Below are positions 35,716 through 44,176 of a DNA stretch of 64,000 bases, piece after piece. A program made the position numbers and the translations under genes. Numbering within the stretch: the stretch's first letter is position 1; every line of letters begins with the position of its first letter. The DNA comes from UBA5239 sp040394635 (lineage in GTDB: Bacteria > Verrucomicrobiota > Lentisphaeria > Victivallales > Victivallaceae): assembly GCA_040394635.1 (NCBI GenBank), contig JBEBRW010000013.1, positions 1-64,000 of the forward strand. The letters are read 5' to 3'. Under the pieces are notes generated by a model. The model made no database searches and was not told the DNA's origin. It saw nothing but the letters and a program-made list of their open reading frames with translations.

Positions 35716-37042
35716 AAAAGAAGTCAAAATCGTAAGTTTCAAGGGCGGAGTCCATCCGAAAGAGGACGGCAAGGGATTGTCGAAGAGCGCCGCCATTCAG
35801 ACCGCGCCGCTCCTGGAGCGTTATCAGGTCATCGTGGCTCAGAACATCGGTGCACCGCCGAAGGTGGTGGTGAAGACCGGTGACGAGGTGAAGAAGGGCC
35901 AGCTGCTGGCCGAGGCGGGCGGATTTGTCTCCGTGCCGCTGCATTCGCCGACCAGCGGCAAGGTGGAGGGAATTGTCGATGTGCCGGGGCCGATGGGCGT
36001 ACCGACGCAGGCGATCTCGATCCTGGCCGACGGCAAGGACGAGTGGGGCGAACTGGCTCCGCCGATCGACTGGCAGAACGCCGATGCGGATACGCTGAAA
36101 AAGCGCATTGTGGACTGCGGTATCGTCGGTATGGGCGGCGCGGCGTTTCCCTCGCACGTGAAGCTCTCGCCGCCGCCGGACAAGAAAGTCGACTACATGA
36201 TCATTAACGGCGCCGAGTGCGAACCGTACCTGACCGCCGACCACCGCGTGATGCTTGAGGAGACCGACAAGGTTCTGCTCGGCGCGGCCATCCTTGGCAA
36301 AGCCGCCGGGGTCAAAAACGTGGTGATCGCGGTGGAAATCAATAAAAAGGACGCCATCGACGCACTGCTGGCGAAAAGCGAGAAATACGGCGTGGGCATC
36401 GTCGGCATGAAGGTCCAGTACCCGCAGGGCGCGGAAAAACAGCTTATTTACGCCGTCACCCGCCGCAAGGTCCCGACCGGGGCGCTGCCCGCGGACGTGG
36501 GCTGCATCGTGCAGAATGCCGGTACCGCCGCGGCCGTGGCGGACGCCGTGACCCAGGGAATCCCGCTGATCGAGCGCGTGACCACCATCACCGGCGAACC
36601 GGTGGTGAACCCCGGCAACTGGCGCCTGAAGCTCGGCACTCCGGTGGAGGAAGCGCTCAAGCTCTGCGGCGGCGTGAAGCGCGAACCCGGCAAGCTGATC
36701 CTCGGCGGGCCGATGATGGGTTTCGCCCAGCGTTCGACCGGGGTTACGGTGATGAAAAACACTTCCGGGATTCTGTTGCTGGACCGGAGCCAGATTTCGC
36801 AGTACGAATCGTCGCCCTGCATCCGTTGCGGGCGCTGCGTGGAGGGGTGTGCCATGAACCTGCTGCCCGGTCCGCTCAGCTGCATGATCGAGGCCGAACA
36901 TTATGATGAAGCGATGAAAAACGATGTTATGGATTGTATTGAATGTGGCGGCTGCGCGTTTGCCTGCCCATCCCACCGGCCGATCGTCCAGCATATCCGC
37001 CGCGCCAAGGCGGAAATCCGCAACCGCATGAACAGGAAATAA
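35708..37042 (+). CDS. rnfC: Rnf complex subunit C (NADH/FMN-binding)
   Basis: 444 residues. The Complex1_51K-like region includes GMGGAAFPSHVKL (about 137) for NAD(H)/FMN binding and INGAECEPYLTAD. Two C-terminal 4Fe-4S motifs are CIRCGRCVEGC (about 374) and CIECGGCAFACP (about 412). Peripheral cytoplasmic subunit where NAD+ is reduced. Lacks the long repetitive C-terminal extension of enterobacterial RsxC. Confidence 0.96.
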   Translation: MSEKEVKIVSFKGGVHPKEDGKGLSKSAAIQTAPLLERYQVIVAQNIGAPPKVVVKTGDEVKKGQLLAEAGGFVSVPLHSPTSGKVEGIVDVPGPMGVPTQAISILADGKDEWGELAPPIDWQNADADTLKKRIVDCGIVGMGGAAFPSHVKLSPPPDKKVDYMIINGAECEPYLTADHRVMLEETDKVLLGAAILGKAAGVKNVVIAVEINKKDAIDALLAKSEKYGVGIVGMKVQYPQGAEKQLIYAVTRRKVPTGALPADVGCIVQNAGTAAAVADAVTQGIPLIERVTTITGEPVVNPGNWRLKLGTPVEEALKLCGGVKREPGKLILGGPMMGFAQRSTGVTVMKNTSGILLLDRSQISQYESSPCIRCGRCVEGCAMNLLPGPLSCMIEAEHYDEAMKNDVMDCIECGGCAFACPSHRPIVQHIRRAKAEIRNRMNRK

Positions 37043-37047
37043 GATAG

Positions 37048-38106
37048 ATGAGCGAAGAAAACAAACCGCAAATGATGTTGCCGAAGGGTGAGGAGCTTAT
37101 GCTGAGCCCCTCGCCGCATATCCACGACAAGGAAAATATCCAGTCGATCATGCTGAAGGTCGTGCTGGCAATGATACCGGCGATTGCCGCGGGGATCTAC
37201 TTTTTCGGACCGGGTGCGGCGCTGGTGCTGTTCTGGAGCGCATTTTTCTGTGTAGCACTGGAAATGGTCTGGTGTTACTTCGCCGGCAAACCTCTTGGCA
37301 CGGTCAAGGACGGAAGTGCGCTGGTTACCGGGTTGTTGCTGGGGCTGAGCCTCGGTCCGGTCACGCCGTGGTGGGTTTGCCTGATCGGCGGTGTACTGGC
37401 GATCTGGCTGGGCAAACAGGTCTTCGGCGGCCTCGGCCAGAACCCGTTCAACCCGGCCGCGGTGGCCCGCGTGGGGCTGCTGATCGCGCTTCCGCGCCAG
37501 TTGACCACCTGGGTGCCGACCCGCGAAATGGCGGTGGACGCCATGACCACGGCCACGCCGCTCTCCGAAGCGCAGATTACCACCAAGATCCTCGGTCACA
37601 GCCCCGAGGCCGTCAACAATTTCGCTCAGATCGCCAACCCCGAAGCCTACTGGCAGTACTTTCTCGGCAACATGGGCGGCTGCATCGGCGAAACCTCCGC
37701 ACTGGCCATCCTGATCGGCGGCGCAATGCTGCTCGGCATGAAACTGATCCGCTGGCAGATTCCGGTGTTTTACATCGGCACGGTGGCGGTTTTCACCGGC
37801 ATACTGAACTTTTTCTGTCCGGGGGTCACGCCGCCGCCGGTTTTCCACCTGTTGACCGGAGGGCTGATGCTGGCGGCGTTTTTCATGGCCACCGACATGG
37901 TGACTTCGCCGATTACCGCCCGCGGGGCCGCGATTTTCGCGGTACTGCTGGGAATCATGACCTGCGTCATCCGTATCTGGGGCGGCTTCCCGGAAGGGGT
38001 CAGCTTCTCGATCCTGCTGATGAATGCGCTGGTGCCGCTGATTGAACGTATCGCCCGGATCCGCCCGTTCGGATTCCGCAAACCGGTTCCGGCCAAAGGA
38101 GCGTGA
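37048..38106 (+). CDS. rnfD: Rnf complex subunit D
   Basis: 352 residues, about ten membrane spans. FGGLGQNPFNPAAVARVGLL near residue 128 and the covalent flavin site AMTTATPLSE near 169 (Thr-linked FMN, S/TxATx type) are typical of RnfD/NqrB. Probable core of the ion-translocating unit. Begins 5 bases after rnfC. Confidence 0.95.
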   Translation: MSEENKPQMMLPKGEELMLSPSPHIHDKENIQSIMLKVVLAMIPAIAAGIYFFGPGAALVLFWSAFFCVALEMVWCYFAGKPLGTVKDGSALVTGLLLGLSLGPVTPWWVCLIGGVLAIWLGKQVFGGLGQNPFNPAAVARVGLLIALPRQLTTWVPTREMAVDAMTTATPLSEAQITTKILGHSPEAVNNFAQIANPEAYWQYFLGNMGGCIGETSALAILIGGAMLLGMKLIRWQIPVFYIGTVAVFTGILNFFCPGVTPPPVFHLLTGGLMLAAFFMATDMVTSPITARGAAIFAVLLGIMTCVIRIWGGFPEGVSFSILLMNALVPLIERIARIRPFGFRKPVPAKGA

Positions 38107-38108
38107 CC

Positions 38109-38777
38109 ATGAATTTCAACAAAGTCTCAAATATCGTCGCGCTGGGGGTGTTCCTGGCGGTTTTCTGCGGTGTCTCCGGGGTGATCATGGCCTACAGCGC
38201 CATGAAGACCGAGGAGCCGATCAAGCAGAAAAAAATGCAGAACATCCAGAACTCGCTGGCCTCGATCCTGCCGAAGTTCGATAATAACCTCACCGAAACA
38301 ACCGTCGTGGTTGACGGTCTCAAATTCTACGGTGCGTTTCAGGGCGGCAAGCTGGCCGGAATCGCGGTGGAAAGCACTTCCAGGCTCGGTTACGGCGGCG
38401 GCATCGACGCGGTGATCTCGCTGAACCTCGACGGTTCCGTGCGCTCCATGGTCATCACCAAGCACAATGAGACTCCCGGCCTCGGCTCAGTGGTCTGCGA
38501 ACGCAAGGAAGCCAAAACGATTTTCGACCTTTTCAGTAAAAAAGAAAAGAAGGAAGGCCTGCCCGCCAACCGTTTTCTTGACTGGTACAACGGCAAGAAA
38601 CAGCCGGAAAGCGGTTGGAAAGTGGCCAAGGACGGCGGCGAAGCCGATTACATGACCGGCGCCACCGTGACCTGCCGCGCCATCGCGGACCTGACGAACC
38701 GGGCGGTCAAGACCTTCGCTGACAACCAGCAGCAGATTATCGACGAACTGAACAAGAAAGGGGGAGCGGCAAAATGA
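38109..38777 (+). CDS. rnfG: Rnf complex subunit G
   Basis: About 222 residues from ATG 38109, which has AAAGGAG 7 bases upstream; the GTG at 38103 overlaps rnfD. One N-terminal membrane anchor, then a periplasmic FMN-binding domain. ADYMTGATVTCRAI near residue 177 carries the TGATxT motif whose Thr covalently holds FMN. NETPGLGS near 119 is also conserved in the family. Confidence 0.95.
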   Translation: MNFNKVSNIVALGVFLAVFCGVSGVIMAYSAMKTEEPIKQKKMQNIQNSLASILPKFDNNLTETTVVVDGLKFYGAFQGGKLAGIAVESTSRLGYGGGIDAVISLNLDGSVRSMVITKHNETPGLGSVVCERKEAKTIFDLFSKKEKKEGLPANRFLDWYNGKKQPESGWKVAKDGGEADYMTGATVTCRAIADLTNRAVKTFADNQQQIIDELNKKGGAAK

Positions 38778-39448
38778 GCTTATTCAAAGATTTCAGCAAA
38801 GGCATCTGGAAGGAAAACCCGGTCCTGGTCCTGCTCCTCGGCACCTGCCCGACGCTCGCCGTGACCACCAATGCCGTGAACGGCCTCGGCATGGGCATCG
38901 CCACCACCTGCGTGCTGGTTTGCAGCAATGTGGTGATTTCGCTCTTGAAAGGCGTGGTCCCGGCCAAGATCCGCATCCCCTGCTACATCGTGGTCATCGC
39001 CACTTTCGTGAGCGTGGTGGACCGCTGTATGGAAGCCTACGCCCCGACCACGCTTTATAACGCGCTCGGCATCTTCATCCCGCTGATCGTGGTGAACTGC
39101 ATCGTGCTGGGCCGCGCCGAAGCTTTCGCCGCCAAGAACAACGTGATCCGTTCCAGCGCCGACGGCCTCGGCATGGGTCTCGGCTTCACGCTGACGCTGG
39201 TGCTGCTGGGCTGTACCCGCGAATTCCTGACCAGCGGCTCGCTCTTTGAGGTGAAAATCATCACCGCCTGGACCGAAGACTTCCTGCTGCCGAACAGCGC
39301 CCCCGGCGCATTCATCATCGTGGGCTGTTTCCTGGCGCTGAAAAACTACTTCAACATCCGGCGCTCGGTGAAGCGCGGCGAAGTCTATATCCCGCCGCAG
39401 GGCCTGAGCTGCCGCAACTGCCGGATCTGCAAGCTCGGCGATGATTGA
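38774..39448 (+). CDS. rnfE: Rnf complex subunit E
   Basis: 224 residues, six membrane spans and paralogous to RnfA. LLLGTCPTLAVTTNAVNGLG (about 19-38) and LIVVNCIVLGRAEAFA hold the two conserved cysteines. The C-terminus ends CRNCRICKLGDD, an additional three-cysteine cluster beyond the usual end of the subunit. Overlaps rnfG by 4 bases (ATGA). Confidence 0.95.
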   Translation: MSLFKDFSKGIWKENPVLVLLLGTCPTLAVTTNAVNGLGMGIATTCVLVCSNVVISLLKGVVPAKIRIPCYIVVIATFVSVVDRCMEAYAPTTLYNALGIFIPLIVVNCIVLGRAEAFAAKNNVIRSSADGLGMGLGFTLTLVLLGCTREFLTSGSLFEVKIITAWTEDFLLPNSAPGAFIIVGCFLALKNYFNIRRSVKRGEVYIPPQGLSCRNCRICKLGDD

Positions 39449-39466
39449 TCCCCCCTGGAGGGGGAC
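39449..39466 (+). terminator. stem-loop after rnfE
   Basis: CCCCC-CTGG-AGGGG hairpin immediately after the rnfE stop, followed by ACGATTT. Weak T tract; possible end of the rnf operon. Confidence 0.4.
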
Positions 39467-39474
39467 GATTTAAC

Positions 39475-39533
39475 CACGAATAGCACAAATATTCACGAAA
39501 AAAATACTTTCGTGTTTATTCCTGTGATTCGTG
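39475..39533. repeat. CACGAAT inverted-repeat stem-loop
   Basis: CACGAATAGCACA (39475-39487) pairs with TGTGATTCGTG (39523-39533) with a two-base bulge, and an inner TCACGAAA/TTTCGTG stem extends it. The left end matches the element at 33202 (ACCACGAATA), so this is probably a dispersed intergenic repeat. Confidence 0.55.
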
Positions 39534-39609
39534 TTTAAAAAACTTGAAACTTTGTTAATTTTAACTATAATAATGTGATGTCGTATAAATTTTTACAGGA
39601 TATGATTAT

Positions 39610-42240
39610 ATGAAACAAATGGATGTTCCTGTCCCGCCGCCCATGGCCGAATGGGAGTTTGTCAGGGAATTGAATCGCCCGGTGGTGCGCAAATTGCGCA
39701 AACAGCGCAGTCAGGCAATGGCGGGAGAGGCCGATTTGAGCAGCGGGGTCAAGATTATACAGGAATTCCCGGACCCGGAGCGATTGCTCGATACCGCTTA
39801 TGCCGACCTGAATACGTTATTGGTGGAAAACGGGCTCGCCGGAAATTACCCGGTCGTCACCCGGCAAGTCGAGACGTCCTGTTTCGAGGAGTATTCCATT
39901 GAAATCACGCCGGAACAGTGCGTGATTGCGGCGGCGGACACGGAAGGAATCCGGCGCGGTATTTTTGAGTTCGAAGAATTGCTGCAGGCCGCCGAGGGGC
40001 CGTTTGTCAAGTGCCAGGTCATCCGCCGCAAACCGTGGTTGAAGAGCCGGATCAGCCGCTGCTTTTTCAGCCCGGTCAAGCGCTGGCCGGTCAACACCGA
40101 CGAACTGCTCGACGATATCAATTATTACCCGGACGAATACCTGAACCGGCTGGCGCATGAGGCGGTAAACGGTCTGTGGCTGGTGGTGTCGATGCGCGAA
40201 CTCTCCGAAACCAGTTTCACCCTGCTCGACCCTCAGACGGAGCAACGGCTGACCAAGCTCAGGGCCACGGTCCGCCAGTGCCGCCGCTACGGAATCAAGG
40301 TTTTCCTGTTCTGCATCGAGCCCTTCGGCGTGAGCGAGAGCGACCCGTTGTTCAAGGAACACCCGGAGCTCTTCGGCGCCAACGCCTGGGGGCGGAACTG
40401 TTTCTGCCCCTGCGTGCCGGAAACGCGCCAGTTCATCCGCGAAATGTTCGACTATGTGTTCAGCCGGGTCGACGGGCTCGGCGGGATCATCAATATCACG
40501 CACGGCGAGCGCCCGACCACCTGTCTCTCCGCCACGTCCGTGCGCGACAATACCCCGGTGCCGTGTCCGCGCTGCGGCAAGATTCCGCACGGCGAAATCG
40601 TCCGCCAGAGCATGCAGGCCATCAAGGACGGCATCCATAAGCATCAGCCGGACGCCCGGATTATCAGCTGGTTCTACATGCCGTATCCGTTTGAACTCTC
40701 CGAATGGTCCGATACGCTGGCTTCCTACATGCCGGAAGGGGTGATCGCCCAGTTCAATTACGAATCCGGCGGCGAGCTCGAGCAGCTCGGGCGCAAGCAC
40801 TATGGCGGCGACTACTGGCTCAGTTACGTAGGCCCCGCGGCACGCTTCCTGAAGCAGGCGGCGGCGGGCAAAGAGATTTCGGCCAAGCTGCAGGTGGGCT
40901 GCGGGCACGAGCTCGGCACGGTGCCGTTTATCCCGGCCCCGGAGCAGATTTACCGCAAGTTCAAGGCCATGAAGGAAAACGGCGTCGAGCACGCCATGCA
41001 CTGCTGGTACCTGGGGAATTACCCGGGGTTGATGAATCGCGCCGCCGGACGGCTGGCGTTTGATACCTTTGAGAGCACCGAGGCCGAGTTCCTCGAGCGC
41101 CTGGCGGCCCCCGATTGGGGCAGCGCCGCCGCGGACGTGGCAAAGGCCTGGCACCTCTTCAGCGAATCGTACCGCCAGCTGCCGTTTTCGCTGATGTTCC
41201 AGTATTACGGGCCGCAGAATATGGGCTCGAGCTGGCTGCTGTCGCTCTTTCCGGAGCTGAAGCCGCTGGCGCCGCCGTGGAAACCGGATTTCACCGTTTA
41301 CGGCGACGCGCTCGGCGAAGCCATGGCCGGGTTCGACCTCGAAGAGGCCCTGATGCTGGTTCATGATATGTTTGAAAAATGGCAGCAGGGAATCGCGCTG
41401 CTCACGCCGCACCGCGCCGTTTTCGCCGGCAACCGCGAGCGCGAGATCGATATGATCCTGATTCACGCGCTGGGCTTGCAGCTGATGAACGCCAACAACG
41501 TGCTGCTGTTCTGCCGCCTGCGTGAGGAACTGTTCAACAAAAACGACGATTCCGTGCTGGAGCCGATGCGCCAGCTGCTCGAATACGAAATCACCTTGAG
41601 CCAGCGCCTGGCCAAGCTCTGTACGCTTGATTCACGCCTGGGCTTCCAGTCCGAGGCTTTGTGCCACCGTTATTACCCGGCGCTCCTGGAGTGGCGCGGC
41701 ACCCAGATCCGCAAGGTACTGGACGAGGACCTCCCGGCACTGAAACAGGCGCTGGCGGACGGCACCACCCCATGGGATTACTTCATGGCCCGCCCCGGAG
41801 CTCCGACGGCGGCCTCGCCCGGCGAATGGCACGGCTTCTGGAAATACGAGGTTGACGGCGATCAACTGGTCATCAGCAGCAAGGTCAGGAACGGCGAACT
41901 GTGGATTTACCTGATCGACCGCTGCGGCAACCGTTTCCCGGAGATGTTCCAGTGGACGGCCAACGGAAACAGCGTGGAAATGACCATGGAGAACCTGAGT
42001 CACGTGACCGCCGAAAAGTCGCCCCTCGCGACCGGCACCGTGGCCAGGATGACCGGAGACGGCGTCGAACTGCGCCTGCCGCTGGACAAGCTGCCCGTGG
42101 ATGACAGCGGCAAGTTGAGGATAAACCTGAAGAAGGTCGAGGGTGGTCAGCGTGAATTCGCCTTTGGCGAGGGACACCCGCACCGGCTCTACCTGTACGA
42201 CTTCTCTCCGCACGAAACCGGCTTGATCACGGTCAAGTAA
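39610..42240 (+). CDS. cytoplasmic glycoside-hydrolase-like protein (GH20/alpha-glucuronidase-like N-domain)
   Basis: 876 residues, no signal peptide. Residues 60-140 resemble the non-catalytic domain of family 20/67 glycosidases, ending TEGIRRGIFEFEELLQ. A TIM-barrel-like region follows (ISRCFFSPVKRW, DYVFSRVDGLGGIINITHGE, PCPRCGKI). The middle has HCWYLGNYPGLMNRAAG near 472. A beta-rich C-terminal segment (KYEVDGDQLVISSKVRNGEL) may bind carbohydrate. I cannot assign a substrate. It stands alone between rnf and a long gap. Confidence 0.6.
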   Translation: MKQMDVPVPPPMAEWEFVRELNRPVVRKLRKQRSQAMAGEADLSSGVKIIQEFPDPERLLDTAYADLNTLLVENGLAGNYPVVTRQVETSCFEEYSIEITPEQCVIAAADTEGIRRGIFEFEELLQAAEGPFVKCQVIRRKPWLKSRISRCFFSPVKRWPVNTDELLDDINYYPDEYLNRLAHEAVNGLWLVVSMRELSETSFTLLDPQTEQRLTKLRATVRQCRRYGIKVFLFCIEPFGVSESDPLFKEHPELFGANAWGRNCFCPCVPETRQFIREMFDYVFSRVDGLGGIINITHGERPTTCLSATSVRDNTPVPCPRCGKIPHGEIVRQSMQAIKDGIHKHQPDARIISWFYMPYPFELSEWSDTLASYMPEGVIAQFNYESGGELEQLGRKHYGGDYWLSYVGPAARFLKQAAAGKEISAKLQVGCGHELGTVPFIPAPEQIYRKFKAMKENGVEHAMHCWYLGNYPGLMNRAAGRLAFDTFESTEAEFLERLAAPDWGSAAADVAKAWHLFSESYRQLPFSLMFQYYGPQNMGSSWLLSLFPELKPLAPPWKPDFTVYGDALGEAMAGFDLEEALMLVHDMFEKWQQGIALLTPHRAVFAGNREREIDMILIHALGLQLMNANNVLLFCRLREELFNKNDDSVLEPMRQLLEYEITLSQRLAKLCTLDSRLGFQSEALCHRYYPALLEWRGTQIRKVLDEDLPALKQALADGTTPWDYFMARPGAPTAASPGEWHGFWKYEVDGDQLVISSKVRNGELWIYLIDRCGNRFPEMFQWTANGNSVEMTMENLSHVTAEKSPLATGTVARMTGDGVELRLPLDKLPVDDSGKLRINLKKVEGGQREFAFGEGHPHRLYLYDFSPHETGLITVK

Positions 42241-42539
42241 TCCGGACGGCGGCCAACAGCAGACAGGAAATCACATAAGTCGGCATTCTTCAGCCACGTT
42301 TTCAGTATTTGTGCATACTTTTGCCTCATGAAGATTACAGATGTAGTCTCCGTGAGATCACTGTCGTTTCCCCAAACAGGCTTTCGGACTGTTTTCCCAT
42401 AATTTAACAGAATTCAGCCTCAAAACCGCAAACTAGTCCGAAAAATAGTCCATTTCGAGTCTGGCCGGATTTTCTTGTTCAGGCGCTTTTCAGCACAAAA
42501 ATTTTATCAAAAAATTTATTGAAAAAAATAGAAAAACGC
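42241..42539. other. gene-free stretch before the small RNA candidate
   Basis: About 300 AT-rich bases. A 24-codon open frame begins at ATG 42328 but has no SD and no recognisable product. Nothing else is seen. Confidence 0.4.
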
Positions 42540-42568
42540 TTGCAATGTCTACTTTCATGGTATATAAT
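42540..42568 (+). promoter_or_regulatory. strong sigma-70-type promoter
   Basis: TTGCAA (42540-42545), a 17-base spacer and a perfect TATAAT (42563-42568). Predicted start near 42575. There is no gene with an SD for over 300 bases downstream, so it most likely drives an RNA. Confidence 0.75.
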
Positions 42569-42574
42569 ATAAAT

Positions 42575-42705
42575 AGATAGCAACAATACAATGTTTTAAG
42601 ACTATCGAGAAGGATGTACCGGGTTTCCGGTACTGATGAGTGAGCCCCTTATCCCAACTCCGTTCCTGTGGTTAATCAAACAACTGCAGGGCGGAGACTT
42701 TTTTT
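42575..42705 (+). ncRNA. candidate small structured RNA of about 131 nt
   Basis: It begins just after a consensus promoter and ends in a terminator T tract. GATAG (42576-42580) can pair with CTATC (42602-42606). GTACCGG-GTTT-CCGGTAC (42616-42633) is a perfect 7-bp hairpin, itself flanked by GGAT/ATCC that could close a larger stem. CTCCG (42658-42662) and CGGAG (42692-42696) close the terminator, followed by seven T. No ORF with an SD lies inside. I do not recognise a known RNA family. Confidence 0.6.
42658..42705 (+). terminator. terminator of the small RNA candidate
   Basis: CTCCG...CGGAG with inner CCTG/CAGG pairing, followed by ACTTTTTTT. It lies more than 200 bases before the next gene start. 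Confidence 0.7.
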
Positions 42706-42911
42706 GCCCCGGTATGGGGAAAAAGGGACGGAAATGACAGAAATGACCGAAAGGACGGTTTTTGTTTGGAACTTGTCCTTCTGCCCGGCTTCCGGCGGAG
42801 TACGGGGCATTGATAAAAACTATGCCATTTCCTGAATTTTTCCTTGTAAAAACGGGTATTTGGACTATGTTTTAGAATTAGGACCCGACAGTTAATAGCA
42901 AAGGTAAATTC
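42706..42911. other. leader of the phospholipid operon
   Basis: About 200 bases with short GAAATGAC/GAAAGGAC near-repeats at 42731-42762 and a CCCCGGTATGGGG hairpin at 42707-42719. A promoter for the DUF2062 gene must lie here, but no strong boxes are visible. Confidence 0.35.
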
Positions 42912-43472
42912 ATGATCCGAATCAACAAATCAAGAATCCTTTACTATTACATTAAATTCGCCAGAGAAAAAGGCACGCCGGACTATATCGCACGCGGTTG
43001 GTCGCTGGGGGTGCTGATCGGTTTGGCGATACCGTTCGGGTTCCAGTTGTTTATTGTAATACCGCTTTCGTTTTTGTTGAAAGCGTCGCGAATCGGGGCG
43101 GTGGCGGGTACGTTCATCACCAATAATTTCACGATTATCGTCATTTACCCGTTTCAGGTGTGGCTGGGGAGTTGCATTTTCGGCAATCCGATCAGTTATG
43201 CGGCGGTGAAGAGCGATTTGCAGCAGTTTGTGGCGGAGCCGAGTTTCAAGGCGCTGGCGACAATGGGCGGCGAGATCGTGGCCTCGTTCTTCATGGGCGG
43301 TTTTCTGTTGGCGGTGATTGCGGCGCCGATCACTTATTTCGGGGTTCGCGCGCTGGTGATCCGGCACCGGAACCGGGCCGAAGTCAGGCGCTGGAAGCGG
43401 CTGGATGCGTTGTTGAAGGAAGCCGAGGCATCGGTGGATGAAAATATAAAAGAAGGGAAAATTGGAAAATGA
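42912..43472 (+). CDS. DUF2062 membrane protein
   Basis: 186 residues with three membrane spans. The segment PDYIARGWSLGVLIGLAIPF followed by SRIGAVAGTFITNNFTI is characteristic of DUF2062. The Lys/Glu-rich C-terminus is cytoplasmic. Function unknown. Its stop overlaps the psd start (ATGA), linking it to phospholipid synthesis. Confidence 0.85.
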   Translation: MIRINKSRILYYYIKFAREKGTPDYIARGWSLGVLIGLAIPFGFQLFIVIPLSFLLKASRIGAVAGTFITNNFTIIVIYPFQVWLGSCIFGNPISYAAVKSDLQQFVAEPSFKALATMGGEIVASFFMGGFLLAVIAAPITYFGVRALVIRHRNRAEVRRWKRLDALLKEAEASVDENIKEGKIGK

Positions 43473-44167
43473 CGTTGACTAGGTACGGATTCAAGGAATG
43501 GTTCGGCGGCGCTGTAATCGCCCTGGCTCTGATTGCGGTCGGGATCTTTGTTTACCGGTATGAAAACCTGCATTGGGTCACCTATGTCCTGGGCGGGGTA
43601 GCGGTGGTCGGCTGGGTTTGCCTGGCGGCGTTTTTCCGCAGTCCGCACCGGACGATTCCCGGCGATAATTACGTCATGGTCTCCCCGGCCGACGGCACGG
43701 TCAAGGACATCGAGGTCCTCGACGAGTGCGATTTCCCCGAATTCAAGGGCCAGCGCGTGGTCCGGATCGGCATTTTCCTCTCGGTCCTGAACGTTCATGT
43801 GAACCGTGCCCCCTGCGCCATGACCATCAGCTCCAAGCACTACCGCGAAGGGCGCTACCTCGACGCGCGCTCGCCCGACTGCATCAAGGAAAACGAAGCC
43901 ATGACCATTGTCGGCAGCGGCACGGTGGGCGAACACGTTTACCCGGTGGCGATCCGCCAGATTTCGGGGGCCATTGCCCGCCGCATCGTCTGTCCGGTCG
44001 AGCCTGGCCGCCAGCTGATCAAGGGTGAAATTTACGGCATGATCAAATTCGGCTCCCGCACGGAACTCTATTTTCCGGAAAAAGCCGACATGAAGATCTG
44101 CGTCAACATCGGCGAAGCGGTCTCCGGCGGCAGTACCATCCTCTGCCGCATCCGCGACTCAAAATAA
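43469..44167 (+). CDS. psd: phosphatidylserine decarboxylase
   Basis: 232 residues, the short (archaeal/PSD-A) form. Two N-terminal membrane spans precede the decarboxylase domain with VSPADGTVKDIEVL, FLSVLNVHVNRAP and the self-cleavage site MIKFGSRTEL near residue 192. There the chain is cut before Ser to create the pyruvoyl cofactor. Makes phosphatidylethanolamine from phosphatidylserine. The next gene makes its substrate. Confidence 0.93.
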   Translation: MTLTRYGFKEWFGGAVIALALIAVGIFVYRYENLHWVTYVLGGVAVVGWVCLAAFFRSPHRTIPGDNYVMVSPADGTVKDIEVLDECDFPEFKGQRVVRIGIFLSVLNVHVNRAPCAMTISSKHYREGRYLDARSPDCIKENEAMTIVGSGTVGEHVYPVAIRQISGAIARRIVCPVEPGRQLIKGEIYGMIKFGSRTELYFPEKADMKICVNIGEAVSGGSTILCRIRDSK

Positions 44168-44176
44168 CGGTGCAAT

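Noticed and set aside
42328..42402. 24-codon ORF after the glycosidase-like gene
   Set aside because: No SD, no recognisable sequence.
42633..42639. CTGATGA, the core of hammerhead ribozymes
   Set aside because: The second core element GAAA and the third stem are absent at the needed positions.
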